Counted from the stretch's first letter, positions 1 through 7,934 are shown. The stretch: 64,000 nucleotides of DNA from Winogradskyella psychrotolerans RS-3 (GCF_000427335.1 NZ_ATMR01000126.1:56363-120362); one strand, 5' to 3'. Program-made: numbers and translations. Notes: generated by a model not told the origin, from the sequence alone.

Positions 1-1
1 T

Positions 2-313
2 TTCGGAATTTTTAGTGCCATTTTCGGCTACTGGGTAGCACATTGGCTAGACGCTTCTATCGCTGGTTCCATTACAACCGTTCTTGGTTTAGTATTTTTG
101 TTAGTCTATTTATTTGCTCCTTTAAAAGGAGTGATTGCGGTGATGTACAGAGAAAAACAGCAACGTACCGAAGTGTCTTTACTCACATTTTTATTACACT
201 TAAAGAATCATGATGAGCTTGAAGAACGCCATGTTAATCACCTAAGAGAACATATTAATTGGCAAAAAGTCCGAGCAAAAACTGTTCTCGACTTAGCCAA
301 AAAAACAATATGA
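2..313 (+). CDS. Metal (Zn/Mn) ABC transporter permease, 3' part
   Basis: The 5' end lies outside the window. The reading frame is open from base 2 and shows the last two hydrophobic helices of a family-3 metal ABC permease (FGIFSAIFGYWVAHW, then GLVFLLVYLFAPLKG). A cytoplasmic tail with the pattern HVNHLREHINW follows. Permeases of this family in Bacteroidota often carry such a winged-helix tail. The frame stops at 311-313 in the middle of that domain. The missing half of the winged helix is encoded immediately downstream in the -1 frame (310-450), so the gene appears frameshifted at the seven-A run 299-305. The role would be transport of zinc or manganese across the inner membrane. The family call is fairly secure; the metal is not determined. 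Confidence 0.7.
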   Translation, partial: FGIFSAIFGYWVAHWLDASIAGSITTVLGLVFLLVYLFAPLKGVIAVMYREKQQRTEVSLLTFLLHLKNHDELEERHVNHLREHINWQKVRAKTVLDLAKKTI

Positions 314-450
314 TTCATATTGAAAAAAACATCGTGTCCTTAACTAAAAAGGGAGATGAATTTACATCTAAAGCCATCGATTATATTATGACTAATGAAG
401 ATGCGCAGATTGAAGATATGAAAGATGATTTCTTTTTGTTTAGAGGATAG
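310..450 (+). pseudogene. Out-of-frame C-terminal winged-helix piece of the metal ABC permease
   Basis: From the ATG at 310 this frame gives a 46-residue peptide that begins MIHIEKNIVSLTKKGDEF. One extra A in the run 299-305 would join it to the upstream permease as LDLAKKNNMIHIEKN, which is the expected helix-turn-wing of the tail seen in related permeases. I therefore read it as the displaced C-terminus of the same gene, not an independent protein. The ATG overlaps the upstream TGA (ATGA), so translational coupling into a separate peptide is a less likely alternative. Confidence 0.6.
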
Positions 451-525
451 ATTTGATGTATTTATTGACACTACAATTGAAAGCTTCAGCGCTTAACAAC
501 GACAGACCCTAATATTTTAAACCTC

Positions 526-675
526 ATGAGCCTATTAAATTATTTCACCGGTAAAAACGGATTACTCATCATAGGATTTATTGTCCTGTGTGTTTTCATT
601 TATAATAAGTATAAAACACAACGCTACTTTAAATACATCGAAAAACGACTGAAAGAAAAAGAAAGGAAAAAATAA
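526..675 (+). CDS. Small single-span membrane protein, 49 residues
   Basis: An ATG at 526 opens a 49-codon frame. Residues about 12-26 form one hydrophobic helix (LLIIGFIVLCVFIY). A strongly basic tail of about 22 residues follows, rich in K, R and E (KYIEKRLKEKERKK). This is the layout of a small inner-membrane protein with a cytoplasmic charged tail. It lies 75 bases after the metal permease on the same strand and could be co-transcribed with it. I do not recognise a family. The clear membrane segment and the charged tail argue that it is real despite its length. Confidence 0.5.
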   Translation: MSLLNYFTGKNGLLIIGFIVLCVFIYNKYKTQRYFKYIEKRLKEKERKK

Positions 676-735
676 ACTTTTATAATATCATAGTGTCATC
701 TAACAACTAAGCACAAACAACCATCAACTATAGGC

Positions 736-1524
736 TTATTTAAACCCACGTTCCTTCTGAATATGCTCATAAGCCTCTTGCACTTGTCTAAACTTAGCCT
801 CAGCACCTTCCCGATGTTCCTTACCTAAATGACCGACACGATCTGGATGGTATTTTTTAGCCATACCACGATATGCTTTTTTAACCTCAGTATCTGGCAC
901 TGATTTATCTATCTCTAAAATTTTATAAGCATTATCACTACTGTTATAAAACATGGCTTTAATACTCTCAAAATCTCTGTTACTAATTCCTAAATAACCC
1001 GTTATGGTATAAATCTGTCGTAATTCGTCCTCAGTAACTAAACCATCTGCTTTTGCAATTCCGAATAAAAAATGAAGCAATTGTAATCGCGATGCATGAT
1101 CCATCATTTGCTTAATCTGCAAACAAACTTGGCGTGTAGATATATTTTGTTTGGTAATGCGTTTAAACAATTCAAAAGCCTTATTCGCTCTATCTTTACC
1201 ATACATATTGGTAAATTGCTGACGTACAAAATCGAGTTCGCGTTGATCTTGCTTACCATCTGCTTTAATAACAATAGACGCTAAAATTAAGAGGCTAACT
1301 TCAAAATCACCAGATTGCGTTTGTGTTCTTGACGTGCGTTGTCCGTAATTTGGTTTTGTTCTATAGGTATCACGCTCTCTTCCTGCTTGTCGATCACCTA
1401 TTAAAGGTGTTCCTTTATCTGTTAAATTATCAACAAAACTACCCAAAGCTAATCCTATAATAGCACCAATCGGACCTCCAAACGACCAACCTAAAGCACC
1501 ACCAATCCATTTTGCAAAACTCAT
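736..1524 (-). CDS. djlA: TerB and DnaJ domain co-chaperone, DjlA-like
   Basis: This 262-residue protein starts with a glycine-rich hydrophobic segment (about 5-30) that resembles the membrane anchor of DjlA. A TerB-like helical domain follows at about 73-185. A C-terminal J domain (about 199-260) carries the HPD signature at 226-228 that stimulates the ATPase of DnaK. The order TM-TerB-J is that of DjlA, a membrane-anchored type III J-protein that brings DnaK to the inner membrane. It is a single gene, convergent with the small membrane protein on its left. The domain assignment is firm, but the client proteins are unknown. Confidence 0.85.
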   Translation of the reverse strand: MSFAKWIGGALGWSFGGPIGAIIGLALGSFVDNLTDKGTPLIGDRQAGRERDTYRTKPNYGQRTSRTQTQSGDFEVSLLILASIVIKADGKQDQRELDFVRQQFTNMYGKDRANKAFELFKRITKQNISTRQVCLQIKQMMDHASRLQLLHFLFGIAKADGLVTEDELRQIYTITGYLGISNRDFESIKAMFYNSSDNAYKILEIDKSVPDTEVKKAYRGMAKKYHPDRVGHLGKEHREGAEAKFRQVQEAYEHIQKERGFK

Positions 1525-1602
1525 ATATTATTTTTGATTTTCTAAAGCTGTAAATATACTATATGTTAGTTGGATGAAAATGTAATTTGTTACGTTTTGT
1601 GC

Positions 1603-1628
1603 GCAACCATTTGCGTAAAGTGGTATCT
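1603..1628 (+). promoter_or_regulatory. ECF-sigma-like promoter of the lipocalin-like lipoprotein
   Basis: GCAACC (1603-1608) and GTATCT (1623-1628) are separated by 14 bases, 27 bases before the ATG at 1656. The same pair with the same spacing (GCAACC, 14 bases, GCATCT) occurs on the minus strand at 58779-58754. No TAnnTTTG element is present here. The match between the two sites suggests an extracytoplasmic-function sigma factor. The assignment is inference from two sites. Confidence 0.45.
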
Positions 1629-1655
1629 TATAGACATAACCAATACCTTAATATT

Positions 1656-2060
1656 ATGAAAATCACTTTTTATATTATAGCTATAATGCTTCTTGCACAA
1701 AGTTGTAACGGCGATGACGACGCACAGCAAAACTCAGAACCAACACTTAATACAACATGGTCTTTAATCAATGTTTCTGGTGGTTTTGCAGGTGTTGATG
1801 ATGATTTTGAATCGGGTATAATTACATGGCATTTTAACAATGAAGCGTCTGAAATTACCGTTATCAATAATGACACAAGTAATGCTATACATAGTGGGTA
1901 TGCTTCCGGAACTTACACTTATGAAGTCATAACAACTCCTAATGATACCACTTTAGTAATTGGAAATACAGATTTAAAAATTACGACATTAACAAGTTCT
2001 CAACTCATTTTAGATGAAGGTATGATTTCTGACGGTTTTCAATATACTTTTAGTAGATAG
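1656..2060 (+). CDS. Lipocalin-like lipoprotein, 134 residues
   Basis: The start is taken at ATG 1656, because it gives a clean lipoprotein signal (MKITFYIIAIMLLAQSC) with the lipobox LAQSC; the open frame upstream adds only basic, non-signal residues. The mature part begins with an acidic NGDDD stretch, typical of surface or outer-membrane lipoproteins of flavobacteria. It continues with TWSLINVSGGF and alternating beta-strand residues, as in the small lipocalin-like lipoproteins of this phylum. It is a single gene with a candidate ECF promoter just upstream. No ligand or function can be read from the sequence. Confidence 0.65.
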   Translation: MKITFYIIAIMLLAQSCNGDDDAQQNSEPTLNTTWSLINVSGGFAGVDDDFESGIITWHFNNEASEITVINNDTSNAIHSGYASGTYTYEVITTPNDTTLVIGNTDLKITTLTSSQLILDEGMISDGFQYTFSR

Positions 2061-2154
2061 TCTCAGCTTTTCAACTTTCTTAATACTATTGAAAACCAAA
2101 ATAGCATCATTTAAACTACGAACTGAAGACTAACGACTGCCTACTATTTTTCAT

Positions 2155-2162
2155 TATCTTTG
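2155..2162 (+). promoter_or_regulatory. -7 element TATCTTTG before the bacilliredoxin gene
   Basis: TATCTTTG matches the Bacteroidota -7 consensus TAnnTTTG and lies 35 bases before the ATG at 2198. No convincing -33 TTG is seen at the usual distance. Confidence 0.5.
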
Positions 2163-2197
2163 CAATTCAAAATAAGATTAATTAAAATATAAAAAAT

Positions 2198-2608
2198 ATG
2201 TATCCAGCAGAATTAGTAAAACCAATGCGTGAGGATTTAACCAAAGTAGGTTTTGAAGAATTACATACATCAGAAGCTGTAGAAAGTGCTATTGCAAAGG
2301 AAGGCACAACATTAGTTGTTGTAAATTCTGTTTGTGGTTGTGCTGCAGCAAATGCAAGACCAGGTGCTAGAACAAGTTTAGACAATGCAAAAAAACCAGA
2401 TCATATCGTTACTGTTTTTGCAGGTGTAGACAAAGAAGCTGTTGATGCAGCGAGAGCACACATGGTTCCTTTTCCTCCAAGCTCGCCATGTATGGCTTTA
2501 TTTAAAGACGGAGAATTAGTACACATGTTAGAGCGTCACCATATTGAAGGTCGTCCAGCAGAATTAATTGCTGAAAATCTTAAAGATGCTTATAACGAGC
2601 ATTGCTAA
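2198..2608 (+). CDS. BrxA/BrxB-family bacilliredoxin
   Basis: The 136-residue product belongs to the YphP/YqiW family, recognisable by the CGC motif at 46-48 (NSVCGCAAANARPGAR) and the thioredoxin-like fold pattern with a cis-Pro loop (PFPPSSPCMALF). In Firmicutes these proteins remove bacillithiol from oxidised protein thiols. Flavobacteria have close homologues, although whether they use bacillithiol in this organism cannot be seen here. Its length equals the family norm. It is monocistronic, with a promoter at 2155 and a terminator at 2631. It acts in the cytoplasm in thiol redox repair. Confidence 0.85.
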   Translation: MYPAELVKPMREDLTKVGFEELHTSEAVESAIAKEGTTLVVVNSVCGCAAANARPGARTSLDNAKKPDHIVTVFAGVDKEAVDAARAHMVPFPPSSPCMALFKDGELVHMLERHHIEGRPAELIAENLKDAYNEHC

Positions 2609-2630
2609 AAGATAAAAAAACGAAGTATTT

Positions 2631-2658
2631 AAACCACGATTTTTATCGTGGTTTTTTT
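2631..2658 (+). terminator. Rho-independent terminator after the bacilliredoxin gene
   Basis: AAACCACGAT (2631-2640) pairs with ATCGTGGTTT (2645-2654) across a TTTT loop, followed by a T run to 2658. Confidence 0.85.
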
Positions 2659-2686
2659 GTACATAAATTGCATTGATTACCTTTGC
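2656..2686 (+). promoter_or_regulatory. Promoter of the acyltransferase gene, predicted leaderless
   Basis: TTTG (2656-2659), 19 bases, TACCTTTG (2679-2686) fits the -33/-7 consensus. Transcription would begin at or within a few bases of the ATG at 2690. The -33 element overlaps the T run of the preceding terminator. Confidence 0.55.
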
Positions 2687-2689
2687 CAC

Positions 2690-3427
2690 ATGAGAAAACT
2701 ACTAGCCTATCCGCTTTCGGTTGTATTTTATTTATGCTTTGGGTTAACCTTGGTTGTATTTCATGTAATCCAATGGATTAGCTTTAATGTATTTGGCTAT
2801 AAAGCACTTAAGATTAGTGTAGATTGGCTACAATTTTTTATTATGCGCTGTCTTAATCTTTTGGGTACCAGAATCTCATTTTACAATCCCTACACTTTAA
2901 GTACAGACAGACCCTTAATCATCGTTTCTAATCACCAAAGCATGTACGATATATCACCTATTATGTGGTATCTTCGTAAGCACCATGTAAAGTTTGTTTC
3001 TAAGAAAGAATTAGGAAAAGGCATCCCAAGTGTGTCCTACAATTTAAGACATGGCGGATCAGTTTTAATAGACCGAAAAAATCCGAGACAGTCGCTATCT
3101 GCAATGATGACCTTTGGAGATTATATTGAAAAAACAAAAAGAGCAGCTGTTATTTTTCCTGAAGGTACGCGAAGTAAGGATGGTATTCCAATACCATTTA
3201 AAACCAAAGGTTTAGAAATGCTACTAAAGAAAGTTCCTTCTGCACTTATCGTTCCTGTTACAGTTAATAACTCATGGAAAATGTTACGCTATGGGAATTT
3301 CCCAATGGGAATAGGAAATCATATGAAATTTACTGTTCATAAGCCCCTAGAAATTATTAACTTTACAGATAAGGTCGAATTAATTCAGCAAGTTGAACGA
3401 ACAATTGTTGAAGCTATCGAGAAATAA
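2690..3427 (+). CDS. plsC: 1-acyl-sn-glycerol-3-phosphate acyltransferase
   Basis: PlsC transfers an acyl chain to the sn-2 position of lysophosphatidic acid, giving phosphatidic acid at the inner membrane. The 245-residue product has hydrophobic segments at about 8-30, the catalytic NHx4D motif (NHQSMYD, 81-87) and the glycerophosphate-binding FPEGTRS motif (156-162). ATG 2690 is chosen because the frame upstream runs through the preceding terminator. It is followed after about 50 bases by an acyl-ACP desaturase, so the two may form a membrane-lipid unit. The family assignment is firm; it could equally be one of several PlsC paralogues in the genome. Confidence 0.88.
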   Translation: MRKLLAYPLSVVFYLCFGLTLVVFHVIQWISFNVFGYKALKISVDWLQFFIMRCLNLLGTRISFYNPYTLSTDRPLIIVSNHQSMYDISPIMWYLRKHHVKFVSKKELGKGIPSVSYNLRHGGSVLIDRKNPRQSLSAMMTFGDYIEKTKRAAVIFPEGTRSKDGIPIPFKTKGLEMLLKKVPSALIVPVTVNNSWKMLRYGNFPMGIGNHMKFTVHKPLEIINFTDKVELIQQVERTIVEAIEK

Positions 3428-3478
3428 TTATCAAAAACACCATTAAGATGTCGCTAAAAAAATGTAAGATTAGAAGTG

Positions 3479-4429
3479 ATGCAGCATCTCGAAAAAGATG
3501 TACAATCGCTGATTGAAAAATATTTAATTCCTGTTGAAAAAATCTGGCAACCTACAGATTTCTTACCAGACCCTACAAAGGATTCATTTTATGAAGAGGT
3601 TAGAGAAATTAGAGAATTATCTAAAGAACTACCTTATGATTTTTGGGTCGTTTTAGTTGGTGATATGATTACAGAAGAAGCCTTACCAAGTTACGAATCT
3701 TGGCTTATGGATGTTGAAGGTGTCGGCCAAATTGAACGTAACGGCTGGTCTACCTGGTTAAGACATTGGACAGGTGAAGAAAACAGACATGGTGATGTTT
3801 TAAATAAATACTTGTACTTATCTGGTCGTGTAAATATGCGCGAGATTGAAAAAACTACGCAGTATTTAATAAGCGATGGTTTTGATATTGGTACAGGCAG
3901 AGATCCTTATAAAAACTTTGTATACACAAGCTTTCAAGAGTTAGCGACTTATATTTCTCATAATCGTGTGGCTAAAATAGCCAAACAAAAAGGTAATAAG
4001 CAATTGGCTAAAATGTGTAAAATCATTTCAGGAGACGAAATGCGTCACCACCATGCGTATTCTGAGTTTGTTGAGCGCATTTTTGCTGTAGATCCTAATC
4101 AGATGATGATGGCTTTTCACGATATGATGAAACGTAAAATTGCGATGCCAGCACATTTCTTAAGAGAATCTGGTGAGAGTATTGGTACGGCTTTTGAAGA
4201 ATTTTCTAACACCGCACAACGTCTTGGTGTTTATACGTCTAACGATTATGTAGATATCTTACAGAAACTAATTGACCGTTGGGAAATAGGAAAAATGACC
4301 GGACTGAATGAGGAAGCCGAAAAAGCAAGAGATTACTTAATGAAACTACCTCCAAGAATGTACCGTTTGTCTGAACGCATGAAGATTCCTGAGAATTCAT
4401 ATCAATTTAAATGGGTAGATCCTGCGTAA
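3479..4429 (+). CDS. Acyl-ACP desaturase, soluble plant type
   Basis: The 316-residue product is a ferritin-like di-iron desaturase that introduces a cis double bond into acyl-ACP. The iron-ligand motifs are visible: the first Glu near E66 (ITEEALPSY), EENRHG (100-105) and DEMRHHH (186-192). The hallmark spacing EENRHG...DExRH is that of stearoyl-ACP desaturases and of mycobacterial DesA. ATG 3479 is preferred over the GTG three bases earlier. Its position between plsC and the HD hydrolase fits adjustment of membrane fluidity. The position of the double bond cannot be told from the sequence. Confidence 0.88.
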   Translation: MQHLEKDVQSLIEKYLIPVEKIWQPTDFLPDPTKDSFYEEVREIRELSKELPYDFWVVLVGDMITEEALPSYESWLMDVEGVGQIERNGWSTWLRHWTGEENRHGDVLNKYLYLSGRVNMREIEKTTQYLISDGFDIGTGRDPYKNFVYTSFQELATYISHNRVAKIAKQKGNKQLAKMCKIISGDEMRHHHAYSEFVERIFAVDPNQMMMAFHDMMKRKIAMPAHFLRESGESIGTAFEEFSNTAQRLGVYTSNDYVDILQKLIDRWEIGKMTGLNEEAEKARDYLMKLPPRMYRLSERMKIPENSYQFKWVDPA

Positions 4430-4438
4430 TAATTTCGT

Positions 4439-5101
4439 ATGACAATTTCTGATGCGCAACTCATTGAAGCTACTATTGATTTCGTTAAAACCGAACTCAA
4501 GAATGCTGAAGGTGGCCACGACTGGTTTCATATTGAACGTGTTTACAAAAATAGCTTACTCATTGCGAAGCAAGAAAATGTAGATATCACAATCGTTTCA
4601 TTAGCAGCTTTACTTCATGATATTGCGGATCCTAAATTTCATAATGGAGATGAAGCTTTAGGCTCTAGAATAGCCAGTACATTTTTATTAAAACACAATG
4701 TAGATAGCGAAATTATTGAGCATGTTACTCAGATTATTGATAACATGTCATTTAAAAACTCATTTGATTTAAATACGTCGTTCACCTCTAAAGAAATGGA
4801 AGTCGTCCAAGATGCAGATCGTATAGATGCTATTGGAGCTATTGGTATTGCGCGCTGTTTTAATTATGGTGGCTTTAAAGATAGAGCTCTTTATGATCCT
4901 GAAATAAAGCCTAATCTTAACATGACTAAGGCAGACTATAAGAACTCAGAAGCACCAACAATTAATCATTTCTACGAAAAACTGTTATTGCTAAAAGATC
5001 AGCTAAACACTAAAACAGGACAACGCATTGCTTTAGAACGCCACAAGTATATGGAAGGTTTTCTGAACCAATTTTTTGCCGAATGGGAAGGTGAAAAGTA
5101 A
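4439..5101 (+). CDS. HD-domain phosphohydrolase, YedJ-like
   Basis: The 220-residue cytoplasmic protein has the HD metal-binding pattern: H27 (GHDWFH), the HD pair at 60-61 (ALLHDIAD), and a distal DADRIDAIGAIGIAR motif at about 128-142. This combination marks the YedJ/YpgQ-type HD hydrolases, which act on nucleotide or other phosphate esters. The ATG at 4439 lies nine bases after the desaturase stop, so the two genes are probably co-transcribed. The substrate is unknown. Confidence 0.8.
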   Translation: MTISDAQLIEATIDFVKTELKNAEGGHDWFHIERVYKNSLLIAKQENVDITIVSLAALLHDIADPKFHNGDEALGSRIASTFLLKHNVDSEIIEHVTQIIDNMSFKNSFDLNTSFTSKEMEVVQDADRIDAIGAIGIARCFNYGGFKDRALYDPEIKPNLNMTKADYKNSEAPTINHFYEKLLLLKDQLNTKTGQRIALERHKYMEGFLNQFFAEWEGEK

Positions 5102-5107
5102 AATTTA

Positions 5108-5281
5108 TTAGTTTTCTTTAGCCACCTCTAAAGCAGTTAACTTATATTCAATTTCTGCCATCTCTTGTCCGTAATGAATAATTTCATCTGCAGATAAATT
5201 GTTATTAGAGTTTACAGCATCTAAAATATCTTGGCCTTTTTTAGAATAATATACTATTGCAATCTCGATTTTATCATCCAT
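5108..5281 (-). CDS. Small acidic protein downstream of an AraC gene, 57 residues
   Basis: ATG 5281 is taken over the GTG at 5290. The product begins MDDKIEIAIVYYSKKGQD and is rich in acidic and aliphatic residues, with no signal peptide or membrane span. The helix-forming pattern suggests a small soluble, partly coiled protein. Its start lies 16 bases after the stop of the AraC regulator on the same strand, so it is likely in that operon. I do not recognise the family, and the function is unknown. Confidence 0.5.
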   Translation of the reverse strand: MDDKIEIAIVYYSKKGQDILDAVNSNNNLSADEIIHYGQEMAEIEYKLTALEVAKEN

Positions 5282-5297
5282 AACTATCACAATTAAA

Positions 5298-6170
5298 TTA
5301 TTGAACCATTAATTTTAACTGGCCTCTATACTTAGAAGCACTTTTACCTGTAAACTCTTTAAATAGCTTATTAAAGTGCGAAAAGTTATTAAATCCACAC
5401 TCAAAACTAACGTCTGCTATACTCTTTTGACTTTCAGAAAGCAATTTGGTAGCATGCACAATACGATATTCATTAACCAACTTTGTAAATGTCTTACCTG
5501 TTACTTTTTTAAAGTAACGACAAAACGCAGGAACCGTCATATTTACCTTATCGGCAATTTCGTCTAAACTGATATGCTCCTGAAAATTTTGATTTATATG
5601 TTTAATAACAACATCAATCTTAGCACTATCTTGTGGTTCAGTTTCAAAGGCAAAACCATCTACATTTAATAATGTGTAATCTTCACATTTAGCTAAACCA
5701 TGCAACACTTCAAGAAATATTAATATTTTTTTGAAGCCTTCTTTTTCGTTTAACTTTTCAATTTTCTTTCCGAATTTTTGCTTTGTTTTAATCCCAAAAA
5801 GAATTCCTTTTTTAGAACGCTCAAACATTTTATTGATATCCTCCATTTCTGGAATATCAAAAAAATGCTCACCTAAAAACTCTGGTTTAAACTGTACTAC
5901 AGTTTCACTTCCATTAATTGTAAGACGATCTGTAAACCCGTTATGAGGCAAATTAGATCCTAAAAGTAATAATTGACTGTTATTAAAATATGATAAATGA
6001 TTCCCTATATGGCGTTTACCTTGGCCTTTGTTAACATATACGAGTTCCATTTCTGGGTGAAAGTGCCAAAACGGTTTACTCTCTCCTGTATATACATCGT
6101 TCTTTTTAACCTTAAGAGAACTACCAAATTCGGGACTTATTTTTTCTAATGTAGGTTTTCTTGTATTCAT
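5298..6170 (-). CDS. AraC-family transcriptional regulator
   Basis: The 290-residue protein has an N-terminal cupin-like sensor domain (HFHPEMELVYVNKGQGKRHIG, about 37-57). A C-terminal pair of helix-turn-helices occupies about 185-285, with the family signature FNNFSHFNKLFKEFTGKSASKYR. Such regulators usually sense a small molecule. It diverges from the two secreted-protein paralogues that begin at 6424 and 7377, with a shared 253-base intergenic region, so those genes are plausible targets. This link is inference from gene order. Confidence 0.85.
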   Translation of the reverse strand: MNTRKPTLEKISPEFGSSLKVKKNDVYTGESKPFWHFHPEMELVYVNKGQGKRHIGNHLSYFNNSQLLLLGSNLPHNGFTDRLTINGSETVVQFKPEFLGEHFFDIPEMEDINKMFERSKKGILFGIKTKQKFGKKIEKLNEKEGFKKILIFLEVLHGLAKCEDYTLLNVDGFAFETEPQDSAKIDVVIKHINQNFQEHISLDEIADKVNMTVPAFCRYFKKVTGKTFTKLVNEYRIVHATKLLSESQKSIADVSFECGFNNFSHFNKLFKEFTGKSASKYRGQLKLMVQ

Positions 6171-6219
6171 AATAGATTTATTACTGCAAAGTTAAGTCTA
6201 TTTAAAATGAAAACCTATA

Positions 6220-6365
6220 TACAATTACCAATAATATATTCTATTTTAACCACATATAGCATTTGAAGCAGTGATAAGGTTAATTTTACACATAAATACA
6301 CCAAAATGCTTGTTTTATTGAAGGTTAAGACATTATACATTTGTAGTGTTAAATCATTTGAACTG
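6220..6365 (+). repeat. Upstream promoter region, copy 1 of a duplicated block
   Basis: This block is alignable with 7165-7310. Shared pieces are ACCAATA...CTATTTTAACC, AAGGTTAATTTT followed by ATAAATA and CCAAAAT (6276-6307), and the promoter TTG (6310-6312), 23 bases, TACATTTG (6336-6343), then AGTGTT. The duplication covers regulatory DNA as well as the gene behind it. Confidence 0.7.
6310..6343 (+). promoter_or_regulatory. Promoter of the first secreted paralogue
   Basis: TTG (6310-6312), 23 bases, TACATTTG (6336-6343). The same arrangement and spacing recur upstream of the second paralogue, which supports the call. The transcript would have a leader of about 75 bases. Confidence 0.55.
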
Positions 6366-6423
6366 ATTATTAAAAAAATGCGAATTTTGGAATGTCAGTT
6401 GTAACCCAAAAAAATGAAACGTT

Positions 6424-6981
6424 ATGAAAACATTATTTAAAAACATTTTAGTATTAGCTGTAATGTTAGGAACATACACAAGCTACGCCAATGCAACATT
6501 AGAAGTTTTACCTACTTTTAATAAGGTAAAAAAAGGAAGCTCAATTTCTGTAACTGACGCTTTAGGAAAAGTTGTCTTTAGCGGTCTTATTAATTACGAT
6601 GGTAATATCAGTCGTCTTTACGATTTTTCACAATTAGAAGATGGTATATATATTATTGAAGTTAATAAAGACTTTGAAATCTACATTAATACTGTAGAAG
6701 TTAAAAACAACAATGTTAACTTTTTAAACCATAAAAGCGAAAAGATTTTTAAGCCTGTATTTAGAGTTGAAAAAGATAAAGTATTGATTTCAAAATTAGC
6801 TTTAGATGCTTCAGATATGAAAATAGAACTCTATTTTGGTAATGAATTAATACACTCTGAAACCGTAAAAGGAAATGGCGTATTAAATAGGACCTATAAA
6901 CTAGATCATAATATTAGTGGAGAATATACTGCCATTGTTAGATCTAACGACAGAGTATTCATTAAAAACTTTAAAATCTAG
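6424..6981 (+). CDS. Secreted protein, paralogue 1, DUF3244-like beta-sandwich
   Basis: The 185-residue product has a Sec signal peptide (MKTLFKNILVLAVMLGTYTSYANA). The mature part consists of beta-strand-rich sequence with two similar halves: SGLINYDGNISRLYDFSQLEDGIYIIEVN, and a second half ending in YKLDHNISGEYTAIVRSNDRVFIKNF. The pattern GxYxxxV/I at the ends of both halves is like the short Ig-like or T9SS-sorting-type folds of Bacteroidota. The C-terminus lacks the usual sorting-domain PNP motif. It is followed by a terminator and by a paralogue of the same length. The function is unknown; export to the periplasm or surface is likely. Confidence 0.7.
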   Translation: MKTLFKNILVLAVMLGTYTSYANATLEVLPTFNKVKKGSSISVTDALGKVVFSGLINYDGNISRLYDFSQLEDGIYIIEVNKDFEIYINTVEVKNNNVNFLNHKSEKIFKPVFRVEKDKVLISKLALDASDMKIELYFGNELIHSETVKGNGVLNRTYKLDHNISGEYTAIVRSNDRVFIKNFKI

Positions 6982-7005
6982 AGTATATTTAAATAGATTT
7001 ATTTT

Positions 7006-7037
7006 AAAAGTGAACCTTGATTGGTTCACTTTTTTTT
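7006..7037 (+). terminator. Terminator after secreted paralogue 1
   Basis: AAAAGTGAACC (7006-7016) pairs with GGTTCACTTTT (7023-7033) around a 6-base loop, followed by T residues to 7037. Confidence 0.85.
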
Positions 7038-7164
7038 GCTCAAAACAATTTCGCTTATCTACATACTATAGTCTTCGTTTTTATCTTTAATCGTTTTAGT
7101 GATAAAAGACAAATAGACACCAGTAATCAAACACTTAAGTCTAACACCTTAAATAAACCTATAG

Positions 7165-7310
7165 AAAATTAACACCAATATATACTATTTTAACCCGAAA
7201 AATCAGCAGCTAAACTCCTAAGGTTAATTTTGCATATAAATATGCCAAAATCGTTGTTTTCTAAAGCCTAATGCTACCCTAAATTTGCAGTGTTGAATCG
7301 TTTAAAGCTG
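7165..7310 (+). repeat. Upstream promoter region, copy 2 of the duplicated block
   Basis: This is the counterpart of 6220-6365. It contains AAGGTTAATTTT, ATAAATA and CCAAAAT (7220-7251) and the promoter TTG (7254-7256), 23 bases, TAAATTTG (7280-7287), then CAGTGTTGAATC against TAGTGTTAAATC in copy 1. Confidence 0.7.
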
Positions 7311-7376
7311 GAGTCTGAAAAAATTGCTATGACCCAAATTATAAGTCCAGCTTTTAAACGATTAAAATTAAAAATT

Positions 7377-7934
7377 ATGAAAACAGTATTTAAAAAGATT
7401 TTAGTATTAGCCTTAGCATTAGGATCACTAACTAGCTATGCAAACGCAAAAATAGATGTAATACCTTCTTCTAAGATGCTTAGCAAAGGAGATCATATTT
7501 CTGTATCAGATGCATCAGGAGTAGTACTTTACAGTGGTAGTATTAATTTCAACGGAAACATACAGAATCTTTATGATTTTTCACAATTACAAGATGGTGT
7601 TTACACTGTTGAAGTGAATAAAGATTTCGAAATAAATATTAACTCTATAAAAGTAAAAGCGCATAAAGTTACATTTTTGGAAACTACAAATAAGCAGATT
7701 TTTAAGCCTGTATTTAGACTTAATAACGCTCAACTTATTATTTCAAAATTAGCTGTAGATAGTAACGAAATGGATGTAGAATTATATTTCAAAAATGAAA
7801 TCATCTATTCTGAAACTATTAAAGGTAGTGACGTATTAAACCGTGTTTACAAATTAGACCAAAACCTTAAAGGCGAATACACTGCTATAATCAGAGCAAA
7901 TGGTCGTGTGTTTGTTGAAAACTTCAAAATTTAG
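7377..7934 (+). CDS. Secreted protein, paralogue 2, DUF3244-like beta-sandwich
   Basis: The start is taken at ATG 7377 because it gives a signal peptide (MKTVFKKILVLALALGSLTSYANA) nearly the same as that of paralogue 1 and the same total length, 185 residues. The two proteins align throughout, sharing YDFSQLxDGxYxxEVNKDFEI, IFKPVFR and GEYTAIxRxNxRVFxxNFKI. The tandem arrangement and the duplicated promoter show a local gene duplication. Both genes would be expressed separately, because each has its own promoter and terminator. The function is unknown. Confidence 0.7.
   Translation: MKTVFKKILVLALALGSLTSYANAKIDVIPSSKMLSKGDHISVSDASGVVLYSGSINFNGNIQNLYDFSQLQDGVYTVEVNKDFEININSIKVKAHKVTFLETTNKQIFKPVFRLNNAQLIISKLAVDSNEMDVELYFKNEIIYSETIKGSDVLNRVYKLDQNLKGEYTAIIRANGRVFVENFKI

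Larger units (their letters stand above)
6982..7376. other. Intergenic region between the two secreted paralogues
   Basis: This stretch holds the terminator at 7006-7037 and the second copy of the duplicated promoter block (7165-7310). An open frame from 7290 runs into the second gene without a stop, but it has no signal peptide at its start. I see no separate gene here. Confidence 0.6.
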
